A model generated the notes under the pieces. It had not been told where the DNA came from and ran no database searches. It saw nothing but the letters and a program-made list of their open reading frames with translations. 64,000 nucleotides of DNA from Sphingomonas parva (ex Maeng et al. 2020) (lineage in GTDB: Bacteria; Pseudomonadota; Alphaproteobacteria; Sphingomonadales; Sphingomonadaceae): positions 124,001-188,000 of the forward strand of contig NZ_SPDV01000007.1 of assembly GCF_004564275.1 (NCBI RefSeq). Reading direction: 5' to 3'. A program made the translations under genes and the position numbers. This document shows positions 57,293-64,000 of the stretch, in pieces. Position 1 is the first letter of the stretch. Each line of letters begins with the position of its first letter.

Positions 57293-58119
57293 CGATTTGC
57301 CCCGTTCGCCGCCGCATCGATCCGCTCGTTGCACAATTTCACGATCGCGTAGGCGGTCTCCTCGATCGAGCGGCGCGTCACGTCGATCACCGGCCAGGCA
57401 TTGTCGGCGAACAGCCGGCGGGCGAAAGCGAGCTCCGCCGCCACCGCGTCCGTGTCGACATAGTCGGTCTCCGGCGCCTGGTTCAGCGAGAGCAGCCGAT
57501 TGCGGCGGATCTGGATCAGCCGCTCGGGATTGGTGGTGAGGCCGACGACGAGGGGGTGCTTCAGGGTGAACAAATTGGTTGGCGGCGGCGCTTCCGGCAC
57601 CAGCGGAATGTTGGCGACCTTGTAGCCGCGGTTGGCGAGATAAATTGAAGTTGGGGTCTTGGAGGTGCGCGACACGCCGGCGAGGACGATGTCCGCCTCC
57701 TCCCAATTGTCCGATCCGATGCCGTCGTCATGGGCGATGCTGAACTGGATCGCGTCGACGCGCGCGAAATAGGCGGCGTCGAGCGCGTGCTGCCGTCCCG
57801 GCCGCGCCTTGGCCTGCTGGTTGAGCACCACCGAGAGAGCGTCCACCACCGGGTCGAGCGCCGAAACCGCATGGATGCCGCGGCGGCGGGTCTTCTGCTC
57901 GAGCTCGCGGCGGATGTTGCTGTTCACCAGCGTGTAAAGAACGAGGCCCGGGCGCCGCTCGATATCGTCCAGCACCCGGTCGAGATGCCCCTCGGAGCGG
58001 ACCATCGGCCAGAGATGGCGGACGACATCGATTTCGTCGAACTGGGCGAGGCAGGCCTTGGCGATCAGCTCCAGCGTCTCGCCGGTCGAATCCGACAGGA
58101 GATGGAGGTGGAGCGTCAC
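57289..58119 (-). CDS. ppsR: PEP synthase / pyruvate phosphate dikinase regulatory protein
   Basis: A 276-residue DUF299 protein that phosphorylates and dephosphorylates a threonine of PEP synthase or pyruvate phosphate dikinase. Begins LHLHLLSDSTGETLELIAKA; the P-loop is GVSRTSKTPTSIYLANRG. The GTG start is at the border of the putative oriC. It is the first gene on the left side of the origin and is translationally coupled to maf. This matches RP001 in Rickettsia, if my recall is correct. Confidence 0.93.
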   Translation of the reverse strand: MTLHLHLLSDSTGETLELIAKACLAQFDEIDVVRHLWPMVRSEGHLDRVLDDIERRPGLVLYTLVNSNIRRELEQKTRRRGIHAVSALDPVVDALSVVLNQQAKARPGRQHALDAAYFARVDAIQFSIAHDDGIGSDNWEEADIVLAGVSRTSKTPTSIYLANRGYKVANIPLVPEAPPPTNLFTLKHPLVVGLTTNPERLIQIRRNRLLSLNQAPETDYVDTDAVAAELAFARRLFADNAWPVIDVTRRSIEETAYAIVKLCNERIDAAANGANR

Positions 58120-58134
58120 GTGCGAAAAACCCCC

Positions 58135-58143
58135 TGTGGATAA
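58135..58143 (-). other. Perfect DnaA box
   Basis: TGTGGATAA on the forward strand, that is TTATCCACA on the reverse: nine of nine to the DnaA box consensus. It is 16 bases from the ppsR start. Confidence 0.7.
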
Positions 58144-58214
58144 GCGTGTTGAAAGCGCTAGCGGAAGCTTCGGGACGGTTGCAAGCGAACCATTTGTGCC
58201 CGTTAACCGCAATT

Positions 58215-58223
58215 CGATCCACA
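58215..58223 (+). other. Degenerate DnaA box
   Basis: CGATCCACA differs from the Caulobacter G-box TGATCCACA at one base and from TTATCCACA at two. Lies 72 bases from the perfect box and in the opposite orientation. Confidence 0.45.
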
Positions 58224-58402
58224 GAGTCGCAAAGACGGGAAACTTTCCCCGGGCGCGATGTGGAAGCTGGGGATGATTTTCGCGAATCCGCGGGCTTCTG
58301 CGCCGCTCCCAGAGTCAAGCTGTTTGCAAAAGCGGGTGGAGCGAATAAACCCCAGCTTCCGGCACCCTACAACCTTCATCAGACTCTCTTCTAATAAGAC
58401 TC
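58224..58402. promoter_or_regulatory. Cluster of five GANTC sites
   Basis: GAGTC at 58224, GAATC at 58284, GAGTC at 58312, GACTC at 58382 and GACTC at 58398 (first bases). CcrM methylates GANTC in alphaproteobacteria. Five sites in 179 bases is dense for GC-rich DNA, where about one per 300 bases is expected by composition (my estimate). Confidence 0.6.
58262..58360. repeat. Inverted repeat in the origin region
   Basis: GGAAGCTGGGG (58262-58272) is the exact reverse complement of CCCCAGCTTCC (58350-58360), 77 bases apart. A related GGAAGCTTC stands at 58163-58171. It could be a paired protein-binding site or a cruciform base. No protein is assigned. Confidence 0.5.
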
Positions 58403-58414
58403 TTAGATAGAGAG
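58384..58414. repeat. AT-rich imperfect hairpin before hemE
   Basis: CTCTCTTCTAA (58384-58394) pairs with TTAGATAGAGAG (58403-58414) with one bulged base, loop TAAGACTC. It is the AT-richest stretch of the gap. Either the DNA unwinding element or part of the hemE promoter/leader. Confidence 0.4.
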
Positions 58415-58436
58415 GAGAGCGGAGCCCGCGCCTTTC

Positions 58437-59462
58437 ATGCCTTCGTCCGACAAGCTCCTGCTCAGCGTGCTGAGCGGGAAAAAGCCCGAGAAAACACCGA
58501 TTTGGCTGATGCGCCAAGCCGGCCGCTACCTTCCCGAATATCGTGCGTTGCGCGCCGAGAAAGGCGGCTTCCTCGATCTCGCGACCGATCCTCAGGCCGC
58601 AGCCGAGATCACCCTCCAGCCGATCCGGCGCTTCGGTTTCGATGGCGCGATCCTGTTCTCCGACATCCTGATCGTGCCCTGGGCCCTGGGCCAGGACCTG
58701 CGCTTCGAGGCCGGCGAGGGACCGCGCCTGTCGCCGCCGCTGGTCGGGGCGAGCCTCGCCTCGCTGGATCGCGTTCCCGCGCGTCTCGAGCCGGTTTTTC
58801 AAACTGTGGAGAAAGTCGCCGCCTCGTTGCCCGCTGAGACGACCTTCCTGGGCTTCGCGGGAAGTCCCTGGACGGTGGCGACCTACATGGTCGCGGGAAA
58901 GGGCAGCAAGGATCAGGGCGAGACCCGCCGCAAGGCCTATGCCGATCCACAGGCGTTCGGCGAGATTGTGGAGGCGGTCGCGGAGATGACCGTCGATTAC
59001 CTTTCGCGCCAGATCGAGGCAGGCGTCGACGCGGTCCAGCTGTTCGACAGCTGGGCGGGCTCGCTCTCGCCGGCTCAGTTCGAACGCTGGGTGATCGCGC
59101 CGACCGCGCGGATCGTATCGGCGCTGAAGGCCCGCCATCCCGGTGTGCCGGTGATCGGCTTCCCCAAGGGCGCAGGGGGCAAGCTGCCCGCTTATGCGCG
59201 GGAGACGGGGGTCGACGCGCTGGGGCTCGACGAAACGGTCGATCCCCGATGGGCGGCCGAAATGCTGCCGCCGGATCTGCCGGTGCAGGGCAATCTCGAT
59301 CCCCTCGCGTTGATCGCCGGCGGCGAGGCGCTTGCCAGCGCGGTCGACCGCATCCTATTGAGCTTCGCGAACCGACCGCACGTCTTCAACCTGGGGCATG
59401 GCATCTTGCCGGACACGCCGATTCCGCATGTCGAGCAGCTCATCGGCTTGGTGCGTCGGTGA
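58437..59462 (+). CDS. hemE: Uroporphyrinogen decarboxylase
   Basis: Decarboxylates uroporphyrinogen III to coproporphyrinogen III; 341 residues. Active-site blocks WLMRQAGRYLPEYR, FGFDGAILFSDILIVPWALG, and LGFAGSPWTVATYMV; QLFDSWAGSLSP and GILPDTPIPHVEQLI end the fold. First gene to the right of the putative origin. Its stop overlaps the hemJ GTG (GTGA). Confidence 0.97.
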   Translation: MPSSDKLLLSVLSGKKPEKTPIWLMRQAGRYLPEYRALRAEKGGFLDLATDPQAAAEITLQPIRRFGFDGAILFSDILIVPWALGQDLRFEAGEGPRLSPPLVGASLASLDRVPARLEPVFQTVEKVAASLPAETTFLGFAGSPWTVATYMVAGKGSKDQGETRRKAYADPQAFGEIVEAVAEMTVDYLSRQIEAGVDAVQLFDSWAGSLSPAQFERWVIAPTARIVSALKARHPGVPVIGFPKGAGGKLPAYARETGVDALGLDETVDPRWAAEMLPPDLPVQGNLDPLALIAGGEALASAVDRILLSFANRPHVFNLGHGILPDTPIPHVEQLIGLVRR

Positions 59463-59914
59463 TCGATGGCATCGAAAGCGCGCTCACTTTGACCTACGCC
59501 TGGCTCAAGGCAGGCCATGTTATCTTCGTGATCTTCTGGATCGCCGGGATGTTCATGCTGCCGCGTTATTACGTCTATCATCAGGAATCGGCGCCCGGCT
59601 CCGAGGAGGAGAAGCGCTGGATCGACCGTGAGGCCAAGCTCCGGCACATCATCATCACGCCTTCCATGATCCTGGTCTGGGTGCTGGGCCTTGCTCTGGC
59701 CTGGACCAGCGGCGCCTATACCGAAGGCTGGCTGCACGCGAAGGTGGCGCTCGTGCTCGTCCTCTCGGCTTACCATGGCTGGTTGATCGGCTATGGCCGC
59801 AAGCTCGCCAAGGGAGAGCGTCCGCTGAGCGGCAAGGCGCTGCGCATCATGAATGAGCTCCCCGGTCTCGCCACGGTGCTGATCGTCATCCTGGTGATCG
59901 TAAAGCCGTTCTGA
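59459..59914 (+). CDS. hemJ: Protoporphyrinogen oxidase HemJ
   Basis: A 151-residue membrane protein of the HemJ/CopD-like family (formerly UPF0093) with four helices. The first carries the conserved His in LKAGHVIFVIFWIAGMFMLP (H20). The conserved Lys is in WLHAKVALVLVLSAYHGW. It replaces HemG/HemY in many alphaproteobacteria, oxidising protoporphyrinogen IX. Coupled to hemE and followed by rho, the usual alphaproteobacterial order. Confidence 0.92.
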   Translation: MIDGIESALTLTYAWLKAGHVIFVIFWIAGMFMLPRYYVYHQESAPGSEEEKRWIDREAKLRHIIITPSMILVWVLGLALAWTSGAYTEGWLHAKVALVLVLSAYHGWLIGYGRKLAKGERPLSGKALRIMNELPGLATVLIVILVIVKPF

Positions 59915-59934
59915 CCCGCCCGAAGAGCCGGGTC

Positions 59935-59954
59935 ACCCCGGCGATAGCCGGGGT
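59935..59954. repeat. Palindromic repeat, ACCCCGGC GATA GCCGGGGT
   Basis: A perfect 8-base stem with a 4-base loop, 20 bases after hemJ. Elements of this form are common between sphingomonad genes. There is no T tract, so it may act with Rho rather than as an intrinsic terminator. Confidence 0.55.
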
Positions 59955-60037
59955 CTCAGCGAGGCTTCGTACGTCAATCGATCGCCCGTCCCGTGAGATC
60001 GCGCCCCCCGGGTCGCACGAATCCCGCGGCCCTGCTG

Positions 60038-60066
60038 TTGACTTGGATCGGGTCGGAGCCTAACTC
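60038..60066 (+). promoter_or_regulatory. Predicted promoter of rho
   Basis: TTGACT (60038-60043), a 17-base spacer, TAACTC (60061-60066). Strong -35 and fair -10. Transcription would begin near 60073 and give a leader of about 100 bases that is rich in C and poor in G in its second half. Confidence 0.5.
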
Positions 60067-60173
60067 CACACAAGTCGTTGGCCTGCCGTCCGTGTAGGCG
60101 ATCACCCCAAATCGTGAATCCTCTCGCGAACCGCACGACACCCGCACTCCATTTTTGCCGAGTTCTCCCCCCG

Positions 60174-61430
60174 ATGCATCTCAAGGACCTGAAGCTCAAA
60201 TCCCCCGCCGACCTCGTCGCCATGGCCGAGGCGATCGGCATCGAGGGGGCCTCGACCCTGCGCAAGCAGGAGCTGATGTTCTCCATCCTCAAGGTCCAGG
60301 CCGAGAACGGCCAGGAAATCATGGGCATGGGAACGATCGAGGTGCTTCCGGACGGCTTCGGCTTCCTGCGCTCGCCGGAAGCGAACTATCTCGCCGGTCC
60401 CGACGACATCTACGTCGCGCCGAACCAGGTCAGGAAGTTCGGCCTGCGCACCGGCGACACGGTCGAGGGCGAGATCCGCGGGCCCAAGGAGGGCGAGCGC
60501 TACTTCAGCCTCGTCCGCGTCAGCCAGATCAATTACGACGATCCGGACGCCGTCCGCCACCGCGTCAATTTCGACAATCTCACCCCGCTCTATCCGAACC
60601 AGAAGCTGCGGCTCGACACGCTCGATCCGACGGTGAAGGACAAGTCGGCGCGGGTGATCGACATCATCTCGCCGCAGGGCAAGGGCCAGCGCGCGCTGAT
60701 CGTCGCGCCGCCCCGTACTGGCAAGACCGTGCTCCTCCAGAACATCGCCAAGGCGATCACCGACAACCACCCGGAAGTGTTCCTGATCGTGCTGCTGATC
60801 GACGAGCGGCCGGAGGAAGTCACCGACATGCAGCGATCGGTGCGCGGCGAGGTCGTCTCCTCGACCTTCGACGAGCCCGCCAGCCGGCACGTCCAGGTCG
60901 CCGAGATGGTGATCGAGAAGGCGAAGCGTCTGGTCGAGCACAAGAAGGATGTCGTGATCCTGCTCGATTCGATCACCCGCCTCGGCCGCGCCTACAACAC
61001 GGTCGTTCCCTCGTCGGGCAAGGTGCTGACCGGCGGTGTCGACGCGAATGCGCTGCAGCGCCCGAAGCGCTTCTTCGGCGCGGCCCGCAACATAGAGGAA
61101 GGCGGCTCGCTCTCGATCATTGCTACCGCGCTGATCGACACCGGCTCGAAGATGGACGAGGTCATCTTCGAGGAGTTCAAGGGCACCGGCAACTCGGAGA
61201 TCGTGCTCGACCGCAAGGTTGCCGACAAGCGCATCTTCCCGTCGCTCGACGTGGGCCGTTCCGGCACCCGCAAGGAGGAGCTGCTCGTCGATCAGGCGAC
61301 GCTCTCGAAGATGTGGGTCCTGCGCCGCATCCTCATGCAGATGGGCACCGTCGACGCGATGCAGTTCCTGCTCGACAAGATGAAGGACGCCAAGTCGAAC
61401 GAGGACTTCTTCGCCTCGATGAACTCGTAA
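60174..61430 (+). CDS. rho: Transcription termination factor Rho
   Basis: A 418-residue hexameric RNA helicase. The N-terminal domain is [20 protein letters not shown]. The RNA-binding CSD has [12 protein letters not shown] near residue 62. Walker A is [15 protein letters not shown] near 178. Q-loop and R-loop blocks are [19 protein letters not shown] and [17 protein letters not shown]. Follows hemE-hemJ, with its own promoter and a C-rich leader. Confidence 0.98.
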   Translation: MHLKDLKLKSPADLVAMAEAIGIEGASTLRKQELMFSILKVQAENGQEIMGMGTIEVLPDGFGFLRSPEANYLAGPDDIYVAPNQVRKFGLRTGDTVEGEIRGPKEGERYFSLVRVSQINYDDPDAVRHRVNFDNLTPLYPNQKLRLDTLDPTVKDKSARVIDIISPQGKGQRALIVAPPRTGKTVLLQNIAKAITDNHPEVFLIVLLIDERPEEVTDMQRSVRGEVVSSTFDEPASRHVQVAEMVIEKAKRLVEHKKDVVILLDSITRLGRAYNTVVPSSGKVLTGGVDANALQRPKRFFGAARNIEEGGSLSIIATALIDTGSKMDEVIFEEFKGTGNSEIVLDRKVADKRIFPSLDVGRSGTRKEELLVDQATLSKMWVLRRILMQMGTVDAMQFLLDKMKDAKSNEDFFASMNS

Positions 61431-61443
61431 GGCTTCGCGAGAT

Positions 61444-61463
61444 CCTCCCCGCTCGCGGGGAGG
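61444..61463. repeat. Hairpin repeat downstream of rho
   Basis: CCTCCCCGC (61444-61452) pairs perfectly with GCGGGGAGG (61455-61463) around a two-base loop. It resembles the GC-rich core of the module at 1565-1740 and is probably a dispersed intergenic repeat. Confidence 0.5.
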
Positions 61464-61485
61464 GGGACCGCACGATGTGGGGTGG

Positions 61486-61505
61486 AGGGGGTCGTGAGAC
61501 CCCCT
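61486..61505 (+). terminator. Intrinsic terminator of rho
   Basis: AGGGGGTC pairs with GACCCCCT around GTGA, followed by TTCGTGTTTG. It is 56 bases past the rho stop. The remaining bases to 61662 show no gene. Confidence 0.5.
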
Positions 61506-61662
61506 TCGTGTTTGTGAGACCTGCGTCATCAGCCACCGGCGCGGCTCGCAAGCGTCACTGTCTTCCGGCTGCCTCCGGTCATGACCCTGCTGTCCCGCCC
61601 TCTACGGTCTTGCGGGGCCTACGCAGGCCGATCATTCCTAGCCAGCGGAGACCATCCGTGGG

Positions 61663-62643
61663 TTAAGGAAGCAGCACCGTCGAGCCGGTGGTCGCGCGGC
61701 TCTCGATCGCCCGGTGGGCGTCCGCGGCCTCGAGGAGCGGGAAGGTCGCACCGATCCTCACCTGCACCACGCCTTTGTCGATCATCTCGAACAGTCGCGC
61801 CGCCGAGGCCCGCATCTCGTCCGGCGTGGCGCAATAGTCGCCGAGCGTCGGCCGGGTGACGAAGATCGAGCCGGCGCTGAGCAGGTCGAGCGCAGTGAAC
61901 GGCGGCACCGCTCCAGAAGCATTGCCATAGGTGACGACGAGGCCCCGCCGCGCCACCGAGCCCAGCGAGGCCGGCCACGAGGCCGCGCCGACGCCGTCGA
62001 GGACGACTTCGACCCCCTTGCCGCCGGTCAGCACCCGCACTTCCGCGGCGAGCTCGTCGAGCGGGCAGCAAAGGGCATGGTCGGCGCCGAGTTCGCGCGC
62101 GATCGCGGCCTTCCGACTGTCTCCGGCATGGGCGATCACGGTTGCGCCGACGGACTTCAACCAGGGCACCAGGATCGATCCGACACCCCCGGCGGCGGCA
62201 TGGACGAGAACATTGTCTCCGGGCGAAACCCTGGCGCAGCGTTCGATAAGATATTCGGCCGTCGTGCCCTTCAGCATCGTCGCGGCCGCCTGCTCGGCGG
62301 TAAGCGCCTCCGGTAGTTTCACCAGCCGCGCCGCATCGACCACCCGATGTGTCGAATAGGCTCCCAATGGGCCGGTAAAGTAACCGATCCGGTTTCCTTC
62401 CCGAAACTCGGTGACACCCTCGCCCACCGCCTCGACGATGCCGGCCGCCTCGTTCCCGAGGCCCGAGGGCAGGGGGACCTTGTAGAGGCCAGAGCGATGA
62501 TAGGTGTCGATGTAGTTGAGCCCGATCGCCTCATGGCGGACCAGAACCTGCCCGGGGCCCGGGCTGGGAGGATCGATGTGCTCGGCCGCCAGGATCTCCG
62601 GACCGCCCGTTTCGCGCAGGCAGAAAGCGTATGGCTCGCTCAC
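61663..62643 (-). CDS. Quinone oxidoreductase (zinc-independent MDR family)
   Basis: A 326-residue NADPH:quinone reductase. LNYIDTYHRSGLYKVPLPSG and GNEAAGIVEAVGEGV are in the catalytic domain. The dinucleotide-binding loop is HAAAGGVGSILVPWLKSVGA, and VLDGVGAASWPASL follows. It lacks structural zinc cysteines. The GTG start overlaps the stop of the dienelactone hydrolase gene (GTGA). Confidence 0.92.
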   Translation of the reverse strand: MSEPYAFCLRETGGPEILAAEHIDPPSPGPGQVLVRHEAIGLNYIDTYHRSGLYKVPLPSGLGNEAAGIVEAVGEGVTEFREGNRIGYFTGPLGAYSTHRVVDAARLVKLPEALTAEQAAATMLKGTTAEYLIERCARVSPGDNVLVHAAAGGVGSILVPWLKSVGATVIAHAGDSRKAAIARELGADHALCCPLDELAAEVRVLTGGKGVEVVLDGVGAASWPASLGSVARRGLVVTYGNASGAVPPFTALDLLSAGSIFVTRPTLGDYCATPDEMRASAARLFEMIDKGVVQVRIGATFPLLEAADAHRAIESRATTGSTVLLP

Positions 62644-63332
62644 CCGATGTGCTCCGCGAGGAAGGCCTCGGTGCGGCTGTCCGCGAGCCGGGCCGAGTTC
62701 TCGCTCCGCCGTTTGCCCATCTCCGCTGCGAAGCCGTGATCCTCGCCGGGATAGTCGTGGATGGTGACGCGGGGATGATCGTCGAGCGCGGCGTGCACCT
62801 CCTGCTGCTGCTCGGGCGGGACGAAGTGATCGGCGCCGGCGACATGGATCAGCAGGGGCCGCGAGATCGCGTGTCGCTCGTGAAGAATGTTGGGCAGTCC
62901 CACGGGATAATAGCCGACGCTGGCATCGACGTCGGTACGGGCCGCGGTCATGTACGCGAGGCGGCCGCCGAGGCAGTATCCAACGCAGCCCACCTTCCCA
63001 CCGGCGCCGAGCCGGGAGCGGGCGGCGCGGATCGCCGCCTCGATGTCGGCGATTCCCTGATCCTGGTCGAAACGACCCATCAGATCCAGCGCGCGCTTGA
63101 ACTCGGCCTCGACGTCGGGATCGAGCTCGACTCCCGGCTCGAGCCGCCAGAACAGGTCCGGAGCGAGCGCCAGATAGCCTTTCTGCGCCCAGGTGTCGCA
63201 CTTGCGGCGAATGCCGGCGTTGATCCCGAAGATCTCCTGGATCACCACGATCGCGCCTTTTGGGGTGCCGTCCGGTTCGGCCAGATAGGCTTGGAAGCGC
63301 TCCTGGCCGCCGAGGGTTTCGATCCCGATCAT
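62640..63332 (-). CDS. Dienelactone hydrolase family protein
   Basis: A 230-residue alpha/beta hydrolase with the cysteine nucleophile typical of the family: GYCLGGRLAYM. The acid is in HVAGADHFVPP, the histidine in YPGEDHGFAAEMG, and an early glutamate in VVIQEIFGINAGIR. Coupled to the quinone oxidoreductase gene. Its natural substrate is unknown. Confidence 0.93.
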   Translation of the reverse strand: MIGIETLGGQERFQAYLAEPDGTPKGAIVVIQEIFGINAGIRRKCDTWAQKGYLALAPDLFWRLEPGVELDPDVEAEFKRALDLMGRFDQDQGIADIEAAIRAARSRLGAGGKVGCVGYCLGGRLAYMTAARTDVDASVGYYPVGLPNILHERHAISRPLLIHVAGADHFVPPEQQQEVHAALDDHPRVTIHDYPGEDHGFAAEMGKRRSENSARLADSRTEAFLAEHIG

Positions 63333-63411
63333 CGCTTTCTCTCTCCTTGTGCCGGCGCGCTTCTATACACATAGCAGTTGGACGCGCGACAGATTGCGGG
63401 AGATCGGGACA

Positions 63412-63648
63412 ATGAAAATCACGGTGGATGTCGATTGCACGCCCGAGGAGGCGCGGCGCTTCATGGGCCTGCCTGATCTCACGCCGGTCCATAACGCTTA
63501 TGTCGAGCGGATGACCAAGGCGGTCAGCGAGGGCCTCACCGCCGAAGGCGCCGGCGAGCTGATGAAGAGCTGGGCGCCGATGAGCGACGCCGGACTCGCG
63601 ATGTGGCGAACGATGCTGGAGGGGATGAGCGGGCGGCGTGAAGGCTGA
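63412..63648 (+). CDS. DUF6489 small protein
   Basis: A 78-residue protein: [20 protein letters not shown] and [20 protein letters not shown], with a hydrophilic helix-rich end. I recall this as the small alphaproteobacterial DUF6489 family. It ends inside the start of mnmE (11-base overlap), which suggests coupling. Confidence 0.75.
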   Translation: MKITVDVDCTPEEARRFMGLPDLTPVHNAYVERMTKAVSEGLTAEGAGELMKSWAPMSDAGLAMWRTMLEGMSGRREG

Positions 63649-64000
63649 CGCCAGGACCATCTTTGCGCTCTCCACCGGGGCCCCGCCTGCGGCCATCGCC
63701 GTGGTGCGGATCAGTGGTCCCGACGCCGATCGAGCGCTCGCCAGTCTCGCCGTAGCCCCGCCTCCGCCGCGGACGGCGCGCCTGGCGGTTCTCCGCGGCG
63801 ACGGCGAGGTGTTCGATCGCGCGCTGGTGCTTCGCTTCCCCGGGCCGAACAGCGTCACCGGCGAGGATCTGGTCGAGCTTCATCTCCATGGCGGCCGTGC
63901 CGTCGTGGCCGCAGTGCTCGCCGCGCTCGCGCGCCAGGACGGGCTCCGGCCAGCCGAAGCGGGGGAGTTCACCCGCCGCGCCTTCGAGAACGGCCGGCTC
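63638..64000 (+). CDS. mnmE: tRNA modification GTPase MnmE, 5' part
   Basis: Only the first 121 codons are visible; the gene runs off the right edge. GTG start, then [36 protein letters not shown], and [20 protein letters not shown]. The tail [13 protein letters not shown] is the MnmE N-terminal THF-binding domain. The enzyme makes 5-taurino/cmnm5U34 with MnmG, usually next in the alphaproteobacterial origin cluster. Confidence 0.95.
   Translation, partial: MKADARTIFALSTGAPPAAIAVVRISGPDADRALASLAVAPPPPRTARLAVLRGDGEVFDRALVLRFPGPNSVTGEDLVELHLHGGRAVVAAVLAALARQDGLRPAEAGEFTRRAFENGRL

Larger units (their letters stand above)
58120..58436. other. Putative chromosomal replication origin (oriC)
   Basis: The 317-base gap between the divergent ppsR and hemE genes is the only gene-free stretch over 300 bases. 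It has one perfect DnaA box, a near match to the Caulobacter G-box TGATCCACA, five GANTC sites, an 11-base inverted repeat and an AT-rich block at 58381-58415. In Caulobacter and Rickettsia oriC lies between the RP001 homologue and hemE. Genes on both sides point away from the gap. Function inferred, not proven. Confidence 0.72.

Noticed and set aside
58203-58215. TTAA near the DnaA boxes as a CtrA site
   Set aside because: The second TTAA half-site at seven bases distance is missing.
58805-58813. TGTGGAGAA as a further DnaA box
   Set aside because: One mismatch to the consensus, but it is inside hemE coding sequence and such matches arise by chance; kept only as a weak extra hint.
60102-61529. 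Reverse frame opposite rho
   Set aside because: Antisense to Rho motifs; no family similarity.

Overview
The window is a gene-dense stretch of bacterial chromosome, high in G+C, with 70-odd protein genes, one tRNA, one riboswitch and a probable replication origin. It fits an alphaproteobacterium of the order Sphingomonadales. The grounds are gene content (DUF1491, DUF1674, DUF6489, MmcB, long HPF, MipA/OmpV), the gene order around hemE, a GANTC cluster suggesting CcrM-type methylation, and CTTCGACAGGCTCAG and ACCCCGGC-loop-GCCGGGGT intergenic repeats of the kind common in sphingomonads. I see no insertion sequence, prophage, integrase or CRISPR array, and codon use looks uniform.

Left part (1-20.4 kb): etfB-etfA (cut by the left edge), sucC, some small envelope proteins, dinB, and thiC under a TPP riboswitch. 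A run of less conserved genes follows (9.3-14.6 kb): a lipoprotein, a VOC protein, a two-domain putative murein hydrolase, DUF4272, an AIM24-like protein, a PEBP protein and a small CCPR protein. Then come a secreted protein, cstA with its small YbdD partner, an orphan ABC ATPase, and nadB.

Middle part (20.4-49.5 kb): an alpha/beta hydrolase opposite polA, a flippase and a nitrilase-family enzyme. The reverse-strand run htpX-rsmB-rpe-heparinase-purH comes next. After it are a DUF1674 gene, gpsA, tsaD and a divergent hemC-hemD-mitofilin-like operon. A phosphoesterase/nucleotidyltransferase pair precedes ftsE-ftsX-ydcF-plsC, whose reading frames are translationally coupled. Opposite lie an MJ0042 zinc-ribbon membrane protein, a phosphofructokinase with a mixed co-substrate signature, tRNA-Leu(GAG), an APC permease coupled to msrB, and a class A penicillin-binding protein.

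Right part (49.5-64 kb): nearly all genes up to 58.1 kb run leftward: SCO/YcgN, mmcB, a cell-wall hydrolase, DUF1491, a thioesterase, ptsN, hpf, dnaQ, coaE, aroE, maf, ppsR. From 58.4 kb hemE, hemJ, rho and mnmE run rightward. The 317-bp gap between ppsR and hemE has a perfect DnaA box, a degenerate second box, five GANTC sites, an 11-bp inverted repeat and an AT-rich end. This is the position of oriC in Caulobacter and Rickettsia, so I read it as the chromosomal replication origin, the most important object in the window.

Together the genes cover heme synthesis (hemC, hemD, hemE, hemJ), cell-wall growth and division (ftsEX, PBP, hydrolases), DNA replication and repair (polA, dnaQ, dinB, mmcB) and central metabolism. 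All functions are read from motifs and family resemblance; no database search or computed alignment was run.
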